A DNA stretch of 64,000 bases from Spiroplasma ixodetis (GTDB taxonomy: Bacteria; Bacillota_I; Bacilli_A; Mycoplasmatales; VBWQ01). Below, one piece after another: positions 1-13,552 of the stretch. The position numbers and the translations under genes were made by a program. Each line of letters begins with the position of its first letter. Positions within the stretch are counted from its first letter, which is position 1. The notes under the pieces are model-generated. The model did not search any database, was not told where the DNA came from, and worked only from the letters and a program-made list of their open reading frames with translations. The DNA lies in NCBI RefSeq assembly GCF_027923845.1, contig NZ_AP026933.1, positions 1,550,001-1,614,000 on the forward strand. The letters run 5' to 3'.

Positions 1-1877
1 AAATTTTAGAAGGTCTAGAAGCAGTTAGAAAAAGACCTGGAATGTATATTGGTTCTACTGATAATCGTGGTCTTCATCATCTAGTTTGAGAAATTGTTGA
101 TAATGGTATTGATGAAGTATTAGCTGGTTTTTGTACTAGTATTGTTGTTACTATTAATGTTGATAAGTCAGTTACTGTTGAAGACAATGGTCGTGGTGTT
201 CCAACTGGTATGCATGCTTCAAAAAAAAGTACTCCCGAAGTTATTTATACGGTTTTACATGCTGGTGGAAAATTTGACACTAATAGTTATAAAACCTCGG
301 GTGGTTTACATGGCGTTGGTGCTTCAGTAGTAAATGCTTTAAGTAATTGAATGATTGTTACTATTCATCGTGATAAAAAAATTCATGAAATTAAATTTAA
401 AAATGGTGGTAAGATTGATCAAAGTTTAAAAATGATTGGTAACACTTATAAAACAGGAACTAGGGTACAATTTTTACCTGATTTTCATCGTGTTTTTCTA
501 GGTTGTGATTGAAATGTTCATTTATTTGAACAACATTTACGTGAAAGTGCTTTTTTAATTAATGATTTAAGTATTCAATTAATTGATAAGAGGACAGGTA
601 CTGAAGAAACTTTTCATTATGAAAATGGCTTAGTTGCTTTTATGCAATATTTAAATAAAGATAAAAAAAATTTATCACCAATTGTTAGTTTAAAAGGTAA
701 ACAAAATAATATTGACGTTGAAATTGTATTACAATATACGGAAGATTATAGCGAAACGTTAGTAGGGTTTGCCAATAACGTTAAAACTGTTGATGGTGGA
801 AGTCATTTAGTTGGTTTTAAAAGTGGTTTAACAAAAGCTATTAATGAATATGCAAGAAAACAAGAATTATTAAAAGCAAAAGATAAAAATTTAGAAGGTA
901 ATGATTTGCGAGAAGGTTTGGTTGCTATTGTTTCGTTGCGTATTCCTGAAAATTTAATTCAATACGAAGGTCAAACAAAAGGTAAATTAGGAACGCCCGA
1001 AGCAAGAATTGTTGTTGATAATATTGTTAATGAAAGATTTTCATTTTGACTTCACGAAAATAGTGATGCTGCTAAAAAAATTATTGATAAAGCCATTAAG
1101 GCTCGTGATATTCGTAATGCTTTAAGAAAAGAACGTGAATCATTGCGTAATAAAAGTAAAGATACGCAAAAATTTTTAGTAGGTAAATTGGTGCCCGCAC
1201 AAAGTAAAAATCCTAATATTAATGAATTATTTTTAGTGGAAGGAGATTCTGCTGGTGGCAGTGCCAAGTCAGGTCGTGATCGTAAGTTCCAAGCGATATT
1301 ACCGTTAAAAGGAAAAGTAATTAATGCTGAAAAAACTAAAGTAATTGATCTTTTTAATAATGAGGAAATTAGTATGATTATTAATGCGATTGGTGCTGGT
1401 GTTGGTAACGAATTTAGTATTGAAAATTGTAATTATAATAAAGTCATTATTATGACTGATGCCGATACTGATGGTGCCCATATTCAAATTTTATTACTAA
1501 CTTTTTTCTATCGTTATATGCGAGATTTAATTACTTCGGGTAATATTTATATTGCATTACCGCCTTTATTTAAAATTTCTTTTAAAGAAGAAGAGCAAGA
1601 GAAACATGTATATGTTTGAAATGAGTTAGAATTAAAAGATAAAGTTGAAACAATTAAAGGTAAATATGACCTGCAACGTTATAAAGGTTTAGGAGAAATG
1701 AATGCTGAACAATTATGAGAAACAACTATGGACCCAAACGTCCGTCAATTAATTAAAATTACTATTGAGGATGCTCTATCAGCAGAAACAGAAATTCAAA
1801 TATTAATGGGTGATAAACCAGAAAAAAGACGAAAATGAATTGAAGAAAATATTTCTTTTGAAACTAGTGATTATTAA
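1..1877 (+). CDS. parE: DNA topoisomerase IV subunit B (5'-truncated by window edge)
   Basis: ATPase subunit of topoisomerase IV, which decatenates daughter chromosomes together with ParC. The frame is open from base 3, so the start lies outside the window. Visible in order: the GHKL ATPase Asn box ([13 protein letters not shown]), DNGRGVP, the ATP-lid [14 protein letters not shown], then the TOPRIM motifs [12 protein letters not shown] and DADTDGAHI of the C-terminal domain. Several TGA codons sit at Trp positions (for example HHLVWEIVDN), which establishes genetic code 4. The parC start lies 21 bases beyond the stop, so the two are co-transcribed. GyrB is the close alternative; adjacency to a ParC-type partner favours ParE. 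Confidence 0.95.
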
Positions 1878-1895
1878 GAAAAAAGGAGTTTATAA

Positions 1896-4412
<2,517 letters not shown>

Positions 4413-4529
4413 AATAAACTTTTTTGTTGAAAATTATGGACTTTTTAAAGAATTAGTTTTTTTGATTTTCATAATATAAATTTAAATAATAATTTTAGTT
4501 AAGAGTGAATAGGATATGACTTATATCAA

Positions 4530-4538
4530 TGCTATAAT
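4530..4538 (+). promoter_or_regulatory. Extended -10 promoter for gapN
   Basis: tgctataat, an extended -10 (TGn-TATAAT), lies 32 bases before the gapN ATG and upstream of aaggagg. No convincing -35 hexamer is seen at 17 bp spacing, which is tolerated for extended -10 promoters. Confidence 0.5.
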
Positions 4539-4570
4539 TATTATGGTAGTGATTTAAGGAGGAAGTATAG

Positions 4571-6010
4571 ATGACAAATAATATTATTAAATATCAATCT
4601 CTAATTAATGGTGAGTTGTATGAAAATGGTAATTGAATATCAGTTATCAATCCCACCACTAATAAAATAGCAGGCCAAGTTCCTGCCTTAACTAAAGTTG
4701 AAATTAAAAAAGTATATGAATCTGCAAAATTTGCTCAAAAAAATTGAGAACAAATGCCTATTTTAAAAAGAATTTCTTTTTTAAATTCTTGAAAACAATT
4801 AATTATTCGCGATAAATTAATACTTGCTGAATTAATGACTAATGAAATTGCTAAAGGCACAAAAGCAGCTTACAGTGAAATTGATAGAACAGTTGAATAT
4901 ATTGAATATACTTTACAAGAAGCATTACGTCTTCATCCTGAATCTTATACAGGTGATAGTTGAGGAAGTATGAACAAATTAGCTGTTTTTGAATACGTAC
5001 CAAAAGGAATTGTTCTTGCTATTTCTCCTTTTAATTATCCGATAAATTTATCAGTCTCTAAAATATTTCCAGCACTTGTGACTGGTAATAGTGTTGTTTT
5101 TAAACCCGCAACACAAGGATCATTGGTGGGATTACACTTAGCTAAATTAGCTAAAGAAGCTAACATTCCTAATGGTGTTTTTAATGCTATAAGTGGTAAA
5201 GGTAGTGAAATTGGTGATAGTTTAGTTGAAAATGAAGCAATTAATGTTATTTCTTTTACTGGTAGTGCTGTTGTTGGTAATCGTATTTCACAGAAATCTT
5301 TAAAAGCTGATTTGATTTTAGAATTAGGAGGTAAAGATCCAGCAATAGTGCTTAATGATGCTGATCTTGAAGATACAGCAACCAAAATCATTAAAGGTGC
5401 ATTTAGTTATTCAGGACAACGCTGTACTGCTATTAAAAGAGTGTTAGTACAAAGAACAATTAGTAGCAAATTAATTCCAATTTTAAAAGAAAAAGTTGAA
5501 AAGTTAACTGTTGGTTTGCCCACAGATAATTGTGATATTACTCCTGTTATTGATCAATCAACAGTTGATAATGCTAAAAAATTAATTAAAGATGCTTTAG
5601 ATAAAGGAGCCAATTGTTTAGTTGGTAATAAATTTAAAGAAAATTTAATGTGACCAACTATTATTACTGACGTAACAACAAAAATGAATTTAGCATGAGA
5701 AGAACCTTTTGCACCATTGTTGCCGATTATTATTTTTGATGAAGTAAAAGAAGCAATTAATATTGCAAATGATTCACAATATGGTTTACAAGCTTCTGTT
5801 TTTACTACTAATATTAATAGTGCAATGAGTATTGCTAAATTATTAGAAGTTGGAAGTGTTAATATTAACGATCAGTCACAACGTGGTCCCGATCACTTTT
5901 CTTTTGTTGGTGTTAAGGATTCGGGTCTTGGCGTACAAGGTATTCGTCCTTCGTTACTTGCTTTTACTAGACCAAAAGGGATTGTTATTAATTGAAAAAC
6001 AAAAATTTAA
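4571..6010 (+). CDS. gapN: Non-phosphorylating NADP-dependent glyceraldehyde-3-phosphate dehydrogenase
   Basis: Aldehyde dehydrogenase superfamily, 479 aa, the usual GapN length. It oxidises glyceraldehyde-3-phosphate directly to 3-phosphoglycerate and yields NADPH. The catalytic Glu251 (ILELGGKDPA) and nucleophile Cys285 (YSGQRCTAIKRVLV) match the Streptococcus mutans GapN positions with an offset of one. The C-terminal block NINDQSQRGPDHFSF also fits GapN rather than generic aldehyde dehydrogenases. The start follows aaggaggaag. It forms its own unit, with an extended -10 upstream and a hairpin terminator downstream. In Mollicutes, which have little oxidative pentose-phosphate flux, GapN is a plausible NADPH source (inference). 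Confidence 0.93.
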
Positions 6011-6019
6011 AAGAAAAAA

Positions 6020-6058
6020 TAAAACTTATTTTAATAAAAAAATAAGTTTTATTTTTTT
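6020..6058 (+). terminator. Rho-independent-type terminator after gapN
   Basis: A 10-bp stem (aaaacttatt / aataagtttt) with a short A/T loop is followed by atttttttat. It starts ten bases after the gapN stop. Confidence 0.75.
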
Positions 6059-6256
6059 ATTAAAATAGTGGTAAGATAAAAATGTAATAAATTTTTGTCC
6101 TTGTTAATTAGATTTTTATTTTTTTAACATTCTTATATAAAAAGCATAATAAAAATATTACATATCATTGTAACTTTTATTTTAAAAAGTAAGTTATTAA
6201 AATAGTGCCGAGGATAAAGTACTGTTACATGAAATGCAAAAAATATGGAGGTAAAT

Positions 6257-7207
6257 ATGGCAAAACGAAAAATTGTCCTTGTTGGATGTGGAGCTGTTGG
6301 TAGTAGTTTTATTTACAGTGCCATTAATCAAGGTTTAGCCCAAGAATATGTATTAATTGATGCTTTTGAAGGTATAGCTGAAGGTAATGCGATTGATTTT
6401 GCTGATTGTCAAGCAGCTTTAGATCATCCTTTTATTTCAATTAAGGCGGGAAATTACAGCGATTGTAAAGATGCTGATATTATTGTTATTACTGCTGGAA
6501 GACCACAAAAAGATGGTGAAACAAGATTAAATATGGTAGCAGATAATGCCAAAATTATGAAGAGCATTGCTTTAGAAATTAAAAAATCAGGATTTAAAGG
6601 TGTTACTATTATTGCATCTAATCCTGTTGATATTATGACAACTGTTTATCAAAAAATTACACAATTTGATTATCATCAAGTATTAGGTTCTGGTACAATT
6701 TTAGATACCTTACGTTTACAATATTTAATTGGAGAAAAAATTGCAGTTAATCCAAAGTCAGTTGCTGCTTATGTAATTGGTGAACATGGTGATTCTTCAA
6801 TGATTCCTTGAAGTTCGGTTTCGGTAGGTAATAAAACTATTTATCAACAAATTACTGAAGGTAGAATTAAAGAAAAAGATTTAGAAGAATTAAGAAAAGA
6901 AGTAGCACAAAGAGCTTATAAAATTATTAAATTAAAGCGTGCAACTTTTTATGGTATTGGTGCAGCATTGGCATTATTAGTAAGAAATATCCTTGAAGGA
7001 CAAAATCACGTTTTAGTAGCAGGTGCTTATTTACAGGGAGAATATGGACAGCAAGGTTTTTATATTGGTGTACCAACAATACTTTACGAAAAAGGTTGAA
7101 AAAGAGTAGTTCAGTTACCATTAACGAAAGAAGAGCAAACGGCATTTGATAAATCTTGTGCAATTATTAAAGAAACTTTAGAAACAGCTTTTGCTGCTAT
7201 TAAATAA
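6257..7207 (+). CDS. ldh: L-lactate dehydrogenase
   Basis: NAD-dependent reduction of pyruvate to lactate, the fermentative end step. 316 aa. Rossmann motif VGCGAVGSS at the N-terminus; substrate-loop Gln in GRPQKDGETR (Gln rather than Arg favours LDH over malate dehydrogenase); ASNPVDIMT; catalytic His177 in IGEHGDSS. The ATG at 6257 is chosen because tggaggt lies just before it; an upstream in-frame ATG at 6245 would place that Shine-Dalgarno inside the gene. In-frame TGA (Trp) occurs at 6809 and later. The next gene, an anion transporter, begins 20 bases downstream, which suggests coupled lactate production and organic-acid transport. Confidence 0.93.
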
Positions 7208-7227
7208 AAGATAGGAGTAGTTTATTC

Positions 7228-8055
7228 GTGAATACAAGTGTAGAAAATATCAATAATGAAGAAACATTAACAAGTATTGAAACTTATATTGCTGTTTATA
7301 AGTATGCATTAAAGAAAGCAGAAAGTCCGTTATTAAAAACTTTTTTAATGGGTATTGCGGCTGGACTTTTTGTTGGTATTGCTTATATTGCGGCTATTTT
7401 TGGTAGTAGAGGATTAAGTGATAAGGGTATTAAAAATTTAACATTTGGTTTTATTTTTACTTTAGCAATTACTATGATTGTCTTTATGGGTGGTGAACTT
7501 TTTACTTCTAATTCCATGATATTTATGCCATTAATAAAAAAACAAGTTAAGTTAACAAGAATGTTAATTAACTTACTAGTAGTATTAATTGGTAATTTTA
7601 TAGGTTGTTTTATTCTTTCATTATTTACATGATGAGCAGGATTTTTTGATAATCAAGCTTTTTTGGATAATGCTGTTAGTATTTTTAATCATAAATTAGT
7701 AATGTCTTGATGAAAAGCCTTTTTTAGTGGTATATTATGTAATTTTTTAGTAGCAGGAAGTGTTTATATTTCTCATGCCACTCGTTCATCTACTGCTAAA
7801 TTTTTATTAATAGGATTAGTAATTATGGTTTTTGCCTTATCTGGTTTTTCTCACGTTGTAGCAAATTTTTATGTTTGAGGATTAGGGCCTTTATTTAATA
7901 TTTATGGAATTCATAGTGGATTTAATGACTTTTTACAATTTGGTTATCAAGTACAACTTCCAACCTTATTTGGTAATTTTATTGGTGGTGGTATTTTATT
8001 ACCTGGTATGTATTATTTAATCTTTAGAAAAGAATTACCAAAAATAACATTATAA
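7228..8055 (+). CDS. Formate/nitrite transporter (FNT) family channel
   Basis: Membrane protein of 275 aa with six hydrophobic segments. FNT landmarks are visible: GGELFTSN in the first third and SGFSHVVANF in the fifth-helix region, which carries the conserved central-channel His. It is co-directional with ldh and 20 bases behind it; the start is GTG after ataggag. FNT proteins move formate, nitrite, lactate or other small monocarboxylates. The ldh neighbour makes lactate/H+ export the most attractive inference, but substrate cannot be read from sequence. An ISa copy has inserted 29 bases after the stop. Confidence 0.85.
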
Positions 8056-8084
8056 ATATATTATTAGTTTAATATAAAAATTAA

Positions 8085-9023
8085 GGCTTTTCTCCCTTTA
8101 TGTACTATTTTAATTTTATCACATAAATGCTGAGAAAAGCCTATCTACGGACTTCTCCCCACATTTTTAAATCAAACATAGCATTACAGTTTCAAAACTA
8201 GGTATCTTGTTGAATTTATATGCAGCTTCTTTAGCATATAAATGAACATGATGTTTTGCAACTTTGATATGTGTTTTAAATGTTCTTCTTATATGTTTTC
8301 AAACTGATTCAATTTGGTTGGTATTTACACCAATTTTTGAAACATAGCCATCTTGATGGTTAATTGTTTCATGCTTAGTGAAAACTGATTTAAAATCGCA
8401 ATATCCTTTTCAAGAATCAGTATATACAAGACATTTTGAAGAAATGTGGTTTTTTGCAAACTGCAAAAGATTTTTACTCTTTGCGTTTTTCAATACTTTC
8501 ACAATTAAATTATTGGTTGTTTTTTGATAAATGCCAACAATCAAGGTTTTATTCACCAAGGATCTTCCTTGTTTTTTAAAACCCATATGTGAAAGATACA
8601 TTTCATCAATTTGCACTGTACCTTCAACAATAAATTGAGGTTTTTGTTTTGCAATACGTGTTCTGATTTTATGAGTCATTCTTCAAGCAGTTTTCAAAGT
8701 CACTCCCAATTCTTTTGCAATATCTGTTGATGGAATTCCATGTTTGGTGTTTATTCATCTAAAGATAAGATAAAACCAAGATGTTAAAGATGTTTGTGAC
8801 CTTGAAAATATGGTGCCTGTGAGAATGCTAAATGTTTGATTACATTTTAAACATCTCATTCTTTTTAAATCAGAAGTATTCAAATTAAAATTAAAACACC
8901 TAATACATTTGTTTTCTTTCAAATTTGCTATATATGCAAGACATTGCTGTTCAGTTTGAAAAGCATTGTTGAATTCATTCAGTTTCATTATTCCCTCCAC
9001 AAGTACATGTGGGGAGAAGTCCG
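8085..9023 (-). mobile_element. ISa copy 1 (IS1595/ISXO2-like), 939 bp
   Basis: Full element flanked by a perfect 8-bp duplication AAAATTAA (8077-8084 and 9024-9031). The outer ends are ggcttttctccc and gagaagtccg read inward, imperfect inverted repeats that also share a tgtact block. It sits between the FNT gene and a secreted-protein gene and disrupts neither. Confidence 0.92.
8167..8988 (-). CDS. ISa transposase, IS1595 family (ISXO2-like)
   Basis: Cut-and-paste transposase of 273 aa under code 4. N-terminal zinc ribbon with two CxxC knuckles (CIRC ... CLKC, about residues 30-55), then the ISXO2-type catalytic domain with TVQIDEMYLSH (first Asp), LVYTDSWKGY (second Asp) and NQIESVWKHIRR (acidic third position). 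The ATG follows ggaggg by five bases; a GTG four codons upstream overlaps that Shine-Dalgarno and was rejected. In-frame TGA at several Trp positions would break it under the standard code. Apparently intact. Confidence 0.9.
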
Positions 9024-9297
9024 AAAATTAATCCATTACTTTAGTTTTAAGTAATGTATTTATTAATTTTATGAAAATAAATTAATTGTAAATAGAAGTT
9101 ATTTGATAAGTATATTTTAAAATTTGTCAAATTAAAGATTTTAAAAAGGAGAATGGTTTTGATAAAAAATATTTTTTAGAAAATATATTAGAATACTTTA
9201 ATATTAATTTTTTATTGCATTTATTTTTTTTGAAAATTAAAATGTAATTAACTTCTTAAATTTAAGAAGTTAATGGGGAAAAAAGGGGGTTTTCATC

Positions 9298-10596
9298 ATG
9301 AAAGCATTATTAAAAACATTAAGTGTTTTAACACTTGCAACAACTGTTAGCAGTTTAAGTAGTATTTTAAATACTAATAATATAGGTACGAATGCTAATC
9401 AGTTACAAGATTTAAAATATAATCTTCAACAAAGTAAAGATGATATTTCTTTAATTAATTTGAATAAAAAAGGTAAATTTTATTTTTTTAATAATAATCT
9501 TGGTTTAGTGATTAATGGAAATCAATTATGATTTTTAGATAAAGATAAGAAGTTTCAAGAAATTTCTAATCCTGATCATATAAGATTCACTGAATTCACT
9601 AATGGTCAAGGAGGAAATTACGGAATTTTAACAGAAAAATTTACCAAAAACCTGTATTTATTAACTTTTAATGGTGTTTTAACTTCATTAAAAATAGAAA
9701 TATTTAAAGAATTTAATCTTTATGGCAAGGTAACAGCAATTAGTAATACAAAATTTTTAATTGAAACAAAAATTTTAAATCATACTATACTTACTCTTGG
9801 AGAAATAAAAGATCAAAAATTAATGCCATTAAAATTTGTTTCTTTATTTCATACAATAAAAGAAATTAACTATATTCGTGATGATGGAGTTATTATTAAG
9901 TCAGATAATGGAGACTATAGTCTTTTAGTAAGTAATTCCGATTTTACTATTAATAAATTATCGTGAACAGCAAAATATTTTTTTAAAACTAATAGAGAAG
10001 TTTGAGTAATTAAAGATGATAATAATCAAGTATTAATTTATGATTATGTAAGTAATACATATTCTGAATTAGATCTTTATGGAATTGATATTATTAGATT
10101 AAATAGTAAAACATATATTTTAAAAGAAGATAGTAAAAATATTCAAATTATTGATTCATCAGGTCAAGTTATTAAAGGAAAATATAATTTTGAAATTTCT
10201 GATGATTATGATTTATTGAATATTAATAGTCAATTATTACTTTTATTTGATCGACAACAAAAAATGACAGTTAGAATAATTGAGAGAAATCTTAATTCTG
10301 AAAATGAATTAGTTGTATTAAAAACAATAAATTTAACTAATGAAATAAGTGAAATAAAATTATTAAATAATCAAGAAAATAAGGGTAAATCTTCAACTAA
10401 TTTTTTCGTTAAAAAATTAAATAATCCAAATTATGTTCTTAATATTGATGCAAATATAAACAAAATTGAGAATTTAGAAGTTAATACTAAAAGTATTCCT
10501 GATGGAATGAATGGCGAAATTAATAGATATAATAAAACAGTTAGTATTTTTACACAGTATAAAACTGATGACTTATATTGATATCAAGTATTTTAA
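9298..10596 (+). CDS. Predicted secreted protein of unknown function
   Basis: 432 aa. The N-terminus MKALLKTLSVLTLATTVSS is a clear signal peptide: Lys at 2 and 6, then a hydrophobic core. There is no lipobox Cys. The mature part is rich in Asn, Ile and Lys with alternating beta-like stretches (IINGNQLWFLDKDKK, VLIYDYV), suggesting a beta-rich extracellular domain, perhaps propeller-like, though I recognise no family. Three in-frame TGA codons are read as Trp. A purine-rich ggggaaaaaaggggg site lies about ten bases before the ATG. A terminator follows. The cell lacks a wall, so the product would be released or surface-held. Confidence 0.75.
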
Positions 10597-10621
10597 ATAA
10601 TATTATTTAAATAATTACCTA

Positions 10622-10662
10622 GTTACTGATATTTTGTATTTTTAATATTAGTAACATTTTTT
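10622..10662 (+). terminator. Terminator after the secreted-protein gene
   Basis: gttactgatatt (10622-10633) pairs with aatattagtaac (10644-10655) with one G-U pair, followed by attttttc. Confidence 0.75.
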
Positions 10663-10769
10663 CATATAAGGAAGTTTAAAAATAATTCCTTTATTTAATT
10701 GAACTAACTATTTAATTATGCAATAATATTGTAATGTATATAACTCAATTATTATTAAGGAGGCGCACA

Positions 10770-10919
10770 ATGCGTGATGGATTAACTTTAAGATGTGAAG
10801 TTTGCAAAGAAGAAAATTATATTGCTGATCGTAATAAAAAAACTAAGCCTGAAAAATTAGAAACAAAAAAACATTGTTCTCGTTGTAATCAACATACACT
10901 ACATAAAGAAAAGAAATAA
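10770..10919 (+). CDS. rpmG: 50S ribosomal protein L33
   Basis: 49 aa, the usual L33 size. It carries the zinc-binding pair CEVC near the N-terminus and CSRC near the C-terminus, plus the family ending TLHKEKK. The ATG at 10770 directly follows aaggaggcgcaca; an upstream in-frame ATG at 10734 precedes that site and is not used. It is a structural protein of the large ribosomal subunit. Confidence 0.93.
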   Translation: MRDGLTLRCEVCKEENYIADRNKKTKPEKLETKKHCSRCNQHTLHKEKK

Positions 10920-10941
10920 GTTTTACTTATTTCTTTTCTTT
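10905..10941. terminator. Symmetrical hairpin after rpmG
   Basis: A perfect 16-bp inverted repeat (10905-10920 with 10926-10941) around the loop tttta overlaps the rpmG stop. It can act as a terminator on either strand, although the T tract is mixed with C. Confidence 0.6.
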
Positions 10942-11002
10942 AATTTGCAGTACAATATACTTAGTTATTAATTAATGATTTATTAAAAGGATTGAATTTA
11001 AA

Positions 11003-12079
11003 ATGAAAAATTTAAATAAAAAAGAAATTATTGAAACAATATTAACCAAAAATAAAATAGATGCTATGTTATTTTACTCTCCCGAAAATCGCTTTTGATA
11101 TAGTGATTTTATTTCAACGTTAGGTTATTTATTGATTAGCAAAAATGATGCAAATTTATTATTAGATGGAAGATATATTACTGAGGGAAAAGAAAATGCC
11201 AAAAATGTTAAATGCATTCAATTTAGTAATATTTTTTCTTCGTTGAAAGATTTATTAAAATCACAAAAAATTAAAAAAATTGGTTTTGAAGCAGAATATA
11301 TTACTATTGCTCAATTAGAAAGTTGAAAGCAAGAAATTAAAGATATTGAATTTGTTCCAATTTATGTTAGTTCATTAAGAATGATTAAAGATGAAATCGA
11401 AATTGCACGAATTGCAAAAGCTTGTGCTATTGGTGATTTGGCTTTTAATGAAGTTTTAAGCTTTATCCGACTTGGTGTTAGTGAAAAAGATGTTGAAGAT
11501 ATAATATTACGTTCATTTGTTAAAAATGGTGCAACAAAAGCATCATTTGATACTATTGTTGCTTCTGGAGAAAGAGGAGCAATGCCTCATGGTAAAGCTA
11601 GTAATAAAAAAATTGGCAATAATGAGTTAATTACTTGTGACTTTGGTTGTGTATATGAAGGTTTTTGTTCAGATATGACTAGAACTTTTGCGATTGGTAA
11701 AGTTAATCCAAAATTAATTGAAATTCATGAAATAGTTAAATCAGCACAAATGGCAGGAATTAAGGCTGTAAAACCAGGTATAGCTATTGGTGAAATTGAT
11801 AAGATTTGTAGAGAATATATTAAAGAAAAGGGTTATGAACAATATTTTACTCATGGTACTGGTCATGGACTTGGTATTGAAATTCATGAATCGCCTTGAG
11901 TTATTAAAAATGAATCTACTATTTTAGTTCCGGGAATGGTTATTACTGTTGAACCAGGTATTTATATTCCTAATTTAGGTGGTGTTAGAATTGAAGATGA
12001 TATTTTAGTTACCAAAGATGGTTATCAAATTTTAACAAAATCATCTCGTGAAATTGACATTTGAAAGGAGAAAAAATAA
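11003..12079 (+). CDS. pepP: Xaa-Pro aminopeptidase / M24 metallopeptidase
   Basis: Cytosolic metallopeptidase releasing N-terminal residues before proline; 358 aa. N-terminal creatinase-like domain (residues 1-120) with YSPENRFWYSDF, then a pita-bread catalytic domain with the five metal ligands visible: Asp in TCDFGCVY, Asp in CSDMTRTF, His in HGTGHGLG, Glu in VEPGIYI and Glu in RIEDD. Under code 4 the end reads through TGA at 12062 as Trp and stops at 12077-12079. The efp Shine-Dalgarno therefore lies inside the last codons, and efp starts two bases on. The pepP-efp order is common in Firmicutes. PepP versus PepQ cannot be settled here. Confidence 0.88.
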
Positions 12080-12081
12080 AA

Positions 12082-12645
12082 ATGATTAACGTTAATGATT
12101 TTAAACCAGGAATTACTTTTTTACATAATAAAACTGATATTTTAATAGTTATTGAATCAGCACATTCTAAAAGTGGACGTGGACAAGCGCATGTGAAGGT
12201 AAAAGCAAAAAATTTAAGGACACAAGCTATTATTAGTATTACTTTTACCGGTGGTGATACAGTTTATCCAGCTATTATTGATAAACGACCAGCAATTTAT
12301 AGTTATGATGATGGTATGTATTCAGTTTTTATGGATAATGAAGATTATAATGAAATTAGGATTGATCAATCACGCTTATCATGAGAAAAAAAATTTTTAG
12401 TTCCTGGTAATGAAGTATCATTAAGGGTTTATAAAAATTTAGAAATATTAGGTATTGATTTACCTCCTTCGGTAATATTAGCGGTTGTTGATGCTCCACC
12501 AGGAGTCAAGGGAAATAGTGTTTCTAATACGACAAAAACAGCTATTTTAGAAAATGGTTTACAATTACAAGTACCAATGTTTATTAATAATGGTGATAAA
12601 ATTGTAGTAAGTACAGATGAAGGGAAATACAAAAATCGCGCTTAA
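12082..12645 (+). CDS. efp: Translation elongation factor P
   Basis: 187 aa, the standard EF-P length. It rescues ribosomes stalled at polyproline. Three-domain family pattern: KOW-like N-terminal domain (MINVNDFKPG ... LRTQAIISITFTGGD), then an OB pair with ending VSTDEGKYKNR. The loop tip that usually carries the modified residue reads HSKSGRGQAH, so the tip is Arg33 instead of the Lys typical of Bacillus. Start ATG 12082 follows aaaggag within the pepP end. In-frame TGA at 12382 is Trp. Confidence 0.93.
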
Positions 12646-12659
12646 GAAAGGTGAATATT

Positions 12660-12902
12660 ATGGAAATACTTATTGAAGAAAGTAAAGTTGGAACATTAAA
12701 ATTATCTTCGTTAGTTATTAAAAAATTTATTTATATGTTATTAATTAATGATAACTATCAATTAACATTAGAAGATGTTGAAGTTCTAATGTTAGAAACA
12801 AATGATATTACTGCTATTAATAATAATATTGTTGTGCGAATAAAATTAATTGTTAATCCAAATGAAGATTTAGTAAATTTAAAAAAAAAATTAATAATTT
12901 AA
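12660..12902 (+). CDS. Asp23/Gls24 (YqhY)-like protein, probably frameshifted
   Basis: 80-aa reading frame following aagaaagg. The N-terminus (MEILIEESKVGTLKLS) and beta/helix pattern resemble the short Asp23 proteins that precede nusB in Firmicutes (yqhY-nusB), which is exactly the position here. The frame stops just after an A10 run (12881-12890). In the -1 frame the sequence continues sensibly (LILRRTESALNLFLLNIHIIFIA) to a stop at 13025-13027, overlapping nusB by 35 bases, and that tail fits the missing C-terminal half of Asp23. Transcriptional or ribosomal slippage on A10, a sequence error or a real mutation would all explain it. Family assignment rests mainly on context. Confidence 0.55.
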   Translation: MEILIEESKVGTLKLSSLVIKKFIYMLLINDNYQLTLEDVEVLMLETNDITAINNNIVVRIKLIVNPNEDLVNLKKKLII

Positions 12903-12992
12903 TTTTAAGACGTACTGAATCAGCTTTAAATTTATTTTTATTAAATATTCATATAATATTTATTGCTAAAACTAAGGAAGTAGAAATCAACA

Positions 12993-13397
12993 ATGCAAGA
13001 ACAAAAGAAGATAACCCAGCATCATAAAAGAATTGGCATGATGGAAGTATTATATCAATATTTCCTTGAAGGCCAATCACAACAAGCATTTAAACAATTT
13101 CTTTTTGAAGAAGAAGGTAAGAGTTTAATTACTGAACAATGTGAGATATTAAATAAAATAATTGATTATGAATATGATTTAATAGATTTAATTAATAAAA
13201 ATTTAAAACAAGGATGAGATTTTGAAAATTTAAAACCAATTGAACAAGCAATTTTAATTTTAGCAGTGTATGAAATTGTCCATACTAAAACAGATAAAAA
13301 AATTATTATTAATGAAGCTATTATTATAACTAAAGCTTATTGTCCAAATGATGCTTATAAATACATTAATGGTGTTTTAGATAAAATAAATAAGTAA
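12993..13397 (+). CDS. nusB: Transcription antitermination factor NusB
   Basis: 134 aa, all-helical NusB fold. The N-terminal Arg/Lys-rich KITQHHKRIGMMEVLYQY and the C-terminal DKKIIINEAIIITKAYCPNDAYKYINGVLDKI are family signatures, with Leu/Ile in place of some usual residues. It partners NusE at boxA in rRNA transcription. It lies at the end of the pepP-efp-asp23-like cluster. Its Shine-Dalgarno (aaggaag, 12 bases upstream) is more distant than usual, and the ATG lies within the slipped reading frame of the preceding gene, which suggests translational coupling. Confidence 0.88.
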
Positions 13398-13552
13398 TTA
13401 TAACTAGTATATGATTGAATTTAGTTAATAACTATATTTCTAATATAAATATATTATCTTATTTTAAAGATATTTTTTATGTTATAATGTAATATTTTTG
13501 TTCAATGTAACTATTTTTTAAAAATTAATAGTTAAAAAATAAAAAAATAAAG

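Noticed and set aside
142-330. Short plus-strand frame in parE
   Set aside because: Out of frame with the GHKL motifs; a shadow of parE.
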